In this document: piece by piece, positions 61,144 through 64,000 of the stretch
How the letters are laid out: every line of letters starts with the position of its first letter
Position numbering within the stretch: the first letter of the stretch is position 1
Assembly: GCA_910585785.1 (NCBI GenBank)
Contig: CAJUEV010000001.1
Coordinates: 62,001 to 126,000 of the forward strand
DNA from: an uncultured Christensenella sp.
GTDB lineage: Bacteria; Bacillota; Clostridia; Christensenellales; Borkfalkiaceae
Reading direction: 5' to 3'
DNA length: 64,000 bases
Notes under the pieces: generated by a model
The model's input: only the letters and a program-made list of their open reading frames with translations
The model's database searches: none
What the model was told of the DNA's origin: nothing
Position numbers and translations under genes: made by a program

Positions 61144-61845
61144 TTACCAAAGTTTAACCGACCAATATACGGGGGGCTGTTTGAAAATTGCTATCTGCAA
61201 AGCCATTGCAAGGGTATCCAAAATTATAAGTACGCCAAGAGTGCAACAAATTGTTTTTGCAACCGAAAAATTCACTTTTTGCGTGATTGCTTTAAGCAGA
61301 GGCTTATATATAAAGCGGAAAATAAGGTACGCTCCGCCGCCGTAGCCTATTGCGGGTATAAGTCCGGCATACTGAGTTACTTGCAACGGGAAAGCGCTGT
61401 AATTCCACAACTGCACCCCGAAAAGTTTTTCCCACATATTGCCGATTGCAAGTTCGCCGAGAAAAACCGCCGAACAGATAAGCGCAAGGCAAAGCAGGTT
61501 TGAAGCGACGGCGGTGTATTTGGTGCGCTTTTTGAAAACCTTTTTTCCGAAAAACGCAATTTCGTCCGGGTCGCGCAAAAGAATATGGAAGGCGAAAGGT
61601 ATAAGCGCGTATGGAGAAATAAACGGAAGTATGTGAAAGCGGCAATCCCATACGCCTTGCGTTACTAAGCGCGCGGTATTTTCCGCAATCCAGCCGACAA
61701 ACGCAACGCCTATGCCGAAAAGGTACAGATAGACGAACTCCACTCCCATTATTTTGAAACGCTTTTTCGAGCAGGCGTTGACGCAACACGGTCTGAACCT
61801 TGCCGTTTCAATTTCGTTTGTCAGAAGCCTTGTGTTATTTATCAT
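61144..61845 (-). CDS. Putative ABC-transporter type IV (CmpB-like) membrane protein
   Basis: A 233-aa protein with five or six helices. GWIAENTARL, DCRFHILPFISPYALIPF and WNYSAFPLQVTQYAGLIPA fit the PF06541-type family annotated as putative ABC permeases; real function unknown. The N-terminal 33 residues are basic and contain Cys residues (RPCCVNACSKKRFK), possibly a metal-binding or cytosolic extension. GGAGGTGG precedes this start, so the longer form is preferred over the internal Met-33. It overlaps the plsY-like gene by 11 nt. Confidence 0.7.
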   Translation of the reverse strand: MINNTRLLTNEIETARFRPCCVNACSKKRFKIMGVEFVYLYLFGIGVAFVGWIAENTARLVTQGVWDCRFHILPFISPYALIPFAFHILLRDPDEIAFFGKKVFKKRTKYTAVASNLLCLALICSAVFLGELAIGNMWEKLFGVQLWNYSAFPLQVTQYAGLIPAIGYGGGAYLIFRFIYKPLLKAITQKVNFSVAKTICCTLGVLIILDTLAMALQIAIFKQPPVYWSVKLW

Positions 61846-62455
61846 TGCAAACCACCTCCGAAGGCGCTTGTGAAAAAACTTTTAAATGCTTTACTATCGC
61901 TATAAGCGCAACCGCCGCACAGCCCGCCGCGCACGAATATTGACCGAAAACGCAGCATACTGCCGTACTAAGCACTGCAAACAGCGCGTAAACCGTTATG
62001 CTGCGCACTCTGTTTGAAGAAAATTTGAAAACTGTTGAAAACAGTATATACAGCCCCGCCAGAAGCACGATTGCCCAACAGGTTACGGGAATAAGCCCGA
62101 ACGCCACTCCGAAAGAAACGGCTATGCACTTGCCGCCGCGAAAGTGGTTGAAAGCGCCGACGGCGTGCCCTAATACGGGCGCGGCTATTACCAACGAAAA
62201 CCAGAAACTTTCCGTATTCATCAATAAACTTGCGCATAATACGGGGGCAAAGCCCTTTAAAACGTCCAAAAACAGGCACAGACAACCGACTTTTGCGCCG
62301 CAAATTTTGAAGACGTTGAACGCGCCCGGATTTCCGTCGTCCGAAAGACGGCTTACGTCCTTACGCGTTATCGCTTTCGGCACAAAACTGCAAAACATCA
62401 CGCTGCCCGCAAGAAATCCCGCCGCAATAAATATTATCCATAATAAAACGTTCAT
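61835..62455 (-). CDS. plsY: Glycerol-3-phosphate acyltransferase PlsY-like
   Basis: A 206-aa membrane acyltransferase that makes lysophosphatidic acid from acyl-phosphate. Family motifs are present in diverged form: DDGNPGAFNVFKICG (usually SGNPGATN), KGFAPVL, and GHAVGAFNHFRGGKCIAVSFG (usually GHxFPxFLxFKGGKGVAT). With this divergence it may be a paralogue. I chose the ATG at 62455, after GGAGAG, giving a normal hydrophobic N-terminus. The first 95 nt overlap the end of the glycosyltransferase gene in another frame. Confidence 0.8.
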   Translation of the reverse strand: MNVLLWIIFIAAGFLAGSVMFCSFVPKAITRKDVSRLSDDGNPGAFNVFKICGAKVGCLCLFLDVLKGFAPVLCASLLMNTESFWFSLVIAAPVLGHAVGAFNHFRGGKCIAVSFGVAFGLIPVTCWAIVLLAGLYILFSTVFKFSSNRVRSITVYALFAVLSTAVCCVFGQYSCAAGCAAVALIAIVKHLKVFSQAPSEVVCNDK

Positions 62456-63563
62456 AAGCGTTACTCTCCGCAACAATATCAGCAACGGCGGAAGCCGCGT
62501 TGGAATTGATTTTTATGCTTAACCGCGGCATATCCGTGGGTAAACCGCCGTAATAAACTACTTTTAAAGCGGCTTTTACCGCGCCGCCTACCGTAACCGT
62601 TTTTACCGAAAGCCCGTTTTTTGCAAAAAACTTTGCGTTTGCCGTTTCGCAACCCGGGATAGGCTTCAAGTGAATAATAGGCGCGCCCGTCACCGCCGCC
62701 TCCGTGGACGAAAGCCCGCCCGGCTTTGTCAAAACAACGTCCGACGCTTTAAAATGCAAATACATATCGGAAGTAAAGCCGTAAACGCGCACCCTGCCGC
62801 AGTTTGAAAAAGTTTTTTCAAGACGGGTTTTCAACTTTTGGTTTTTGCCCGTGAAAACGTTTATCTGGCACCCTTCCTCCGTTTTTTTGTAAAGTTTTTT
62901 GCAAAGTTTCAAAATTTTTCCGCATCCCGCGCCGCCGGACGTTACCGCGATAACTTTTTTATCAACGGGAATATTCAAAGCCGAACGCGCTTGCTCTTTC
63001 GTAATTTCAAGGCAGAAATTTTCGCCGACGGGTATACCCGAAACGTAAACCGTTTTTGGCGAAACGCCTTCTTTTATAAGTTTTTTTGCGGAAGCCGCGT
63101 TTGCGACAAACCAGCCGTCCAGACGGGCGTCCTTATAAAAGGGTATAGCCGTATAGTCGGTAAGCACGCCGTACGCCGCGAACGAGCAAGCGTATTTTTT
63201 GCGCACTGCGGTAACCGCCTCCATTGCGAAAAGGTGCGCGCATATCACGCAGTCAAAGCCGTTTTCGACAATGTATTTATACAGCGCTTCGGCATACGCG
63301 GCGTTGGCGCGGTATATGGGCGAAGGCAGACGACTTTTGTCGTAAAGCCTCCCAAGCAAGTACGCAAGCCCGAACAATGCGGGCGTTTTTTTAATTACCG
63401 TAGAATAAACTTTTGACGCGCGTAACGCCGCCTTATCGCTTTTAAAGGACAACGTATCGCGCACTTCGCAAGCGACCCCGCGCCTTAAAAACGTTTCCGC
63501 AAGCGCGCGGGCGGCGCTGTTGTGCCCCTCGCCCGTGCCGCAGCTTAAAATAAGCACTTTCAT
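62361..63563 (-). CDS. MGDG-synthase/UgtP-type glycolipid glycosyltransferase
   Basis: A 400-aa GT28-type enzyme. The N-terminal MGDG-synthase domain has SCGTGEGHNSAARAL (~residues 7-21). The C-terminal nucleotide-sugar domain has AVTSGGAGCGKI and KPGGLSSTEAAVTGAPIIHL. Such enzymes transfer glucose or galactose to diacylglycerol for membrane glycolipids and lipoteichoic-acid anchors. The last ~40 residues (after AVADIVAES) extend beyond the usual end and overlap plsY. It forms a lipid operon with plsY and the CmpB-like gene. AAGGCGG precedes the ATG. Confidence 0.9.
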   Translation of the reverse strand: MKVLILSCGTGEGHNSAARALAETFLRRGVACEVRDTLSFKSDKAALRASKVYSTVIKKTPALFGLAYLLGRLYDKSRLPSPIYRANAAYAEALYKYIVENGFDCVICAHLFAMEAVTAVRKKYACSFAAYGVLTDYTAIPFYKDARLDGWFVANAASAKKLIKEGVSPKTVYVSGIPVGENFCLEITKEQARSALNIPVDKKVIAVTSGGAGCGKILKLCKKLYKKTEEGCQINVFTGKNQKLKTRLEKTFSNCGRVRVYGFTSDMYLHFKASDVVLTKPGGLSSTEAAVTGAPIIHLKPIPGCETANAKFFAKNGLSVKTVTVGGAVKAALKVVYYGGLPTDMPRLSIKINSNAASAVADIVAESNAYERFIMDNIYCGGISCGQRDVLQFCAESDNA

Positions 63564-63714
63564 ATTTAAAATCCGCCTTAAACAGGCAAACTCCGTTTTA
63601 AATTTTTTGGTTACGTACGGATTTTACCAAAATTATGTAACCGTAAAGTATATATTTTGTTAAAGTTTTGTTAAACGTAAAAAGGACGCTTTCTCGCGCC
63701 CCTTCTTATGATTA

Positions 63715-64000
63715 TTATTTATGATTGTTGCTGCTTTTTTCTCCGCAGATTTTAAGCAGTTCGTCGCTGAGTTTAATAATTTCGGCGCCGAACTTGCGCT
63801 TGTTACGCCTTAAAATCCATTTGTACAACGGGTACGCCGCCGCGGCAACCAATGCGCCGACAGCGCCCAACGAAGCGCCCCAGACGTACTCGTACCATTT
63901 AAGGCAAAGCGAAGCGCCCAGCCCGAACGTCAAAACGCCCGCCACCGCAAATATTGCCGCAACCGCCTTAGCGGGGAAATTGACAAGCCTGTCAAGCCTG
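63715..64000 (-). CDS. Membrane protein, N-terminus off the right edge (partial)
   Basis: The frame is open from the right edge to a stop at 63715, giving at least 94 C-terminal residues. Two hydrophobic helices are visible (AVAAIFAVAGVLTFGLGAS and WGASLGAVGALVAAAAYPLY), then a basic cytoplasmic tail (RRNKRKFGAEIIKLSDELLK). A GTG at 63945 could be an internal start, but the upstream frame is hydrophobic and continuous, so truncation is more likely. I recognise no family. Confidence 0.7.
   Translation of the reverse strand, partial: RLDRLVNFPAKAVAAIFAVAGVLTFGLGASLCLKWYEYVWGASLGAVGALVAAAAYPLYKWILRRNKRKFGAEIIKLSDELLKICGEKSSNNHK

Overview
The window looks like a chromosomal segment of an uncultured anaerobic Clostridia-type Bacillota. 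The evidence is the gene content: YlbJ- and PdaB-type genes usually linked to sporulation, MtaB, PrsW, a group B [FeFe]-hydrogenase, an ECF-type BioY, and a Tn4451-like mobilizable element. Base composition is moderate, with AT-rich intergenic regions. Most genes lie on the minus strand in short operons. Both edges cut a gene.

Layout. 1-5,059: a giant secreted beta-helix/MBG-YDG surface protein (C-terminus off the left edge) and a membrane-anchored ComEC-like metallo-beta-lactamase-fold protein. 5,111-10,586: valS, divergent from a NitT/TauT-type ABC importer operon. 10,750-12,099: two coupled tiny genes, divergent from a WYL regulator. 12,128-14,081: a HaeIII-like restriction-modification pair. 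14,333-38,405: housekeeping genes for RNA modification (mtaB-rsmE-prmA, rsmD, tilS), redox ([FeFe]-hydrogenase, thioredoxin-reductase-like flavoprotein), lipoprotein maturation (lgt), DNA maintenance (SSB-like, rarA), aromatic amino acids (DAHP synthase, pheA), CoA, folate, alr, bioY, a Wzz-like protein, hpt and a MIF-family tautomerase. 38,490-38,977: a three-gene tRNA operon (fMet, Met, Glu).

38,985-43,441 is a small cargo-free integrative mobilizable element: large serine recombinase, TnpW-like protein, a small accessory protein and a frameshifted MobV relaxase. 43,442-48,884 is a phosphate-sensing and uptake operon, pstS-pstCA(fused)-pstB-response regulator-histidine kinase. 49,492-58,698 is a compact six-gene operon equivalent to the poorly understood E. 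coli yehI-yehL-yehM-yehP-yehQ locus (WGR/DUF4132, MoxR AAA+, DUF5682, VWA, SWIM) plus a 70-aa extra gene. 58,986-64,000: GNAT, a MarR-DegV operon with two palindromic operators, and a lipid/envelope cluster (glycolipid glycosyltransferase, PlsY-like, CmpB-like membrane protein, a truncated membrane protein).

The signals I consider most worth following are these. GGCC is almost absent from the whole window (about ten sites), matching the resident HaeIII-like system. A recurring promoter geometry puts the -10 box 5-7 nt before the ATG, suggesting leaderless mRNAs for prmA, tilS, bioY, alr and others. AUA codons sit where ATG is expected in genes of the mobile element and in a nearby gene remnant. 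The initiator tRNA has an extra base in its T arm. The yeh-type operon is the best candidate for an incompletely described system.
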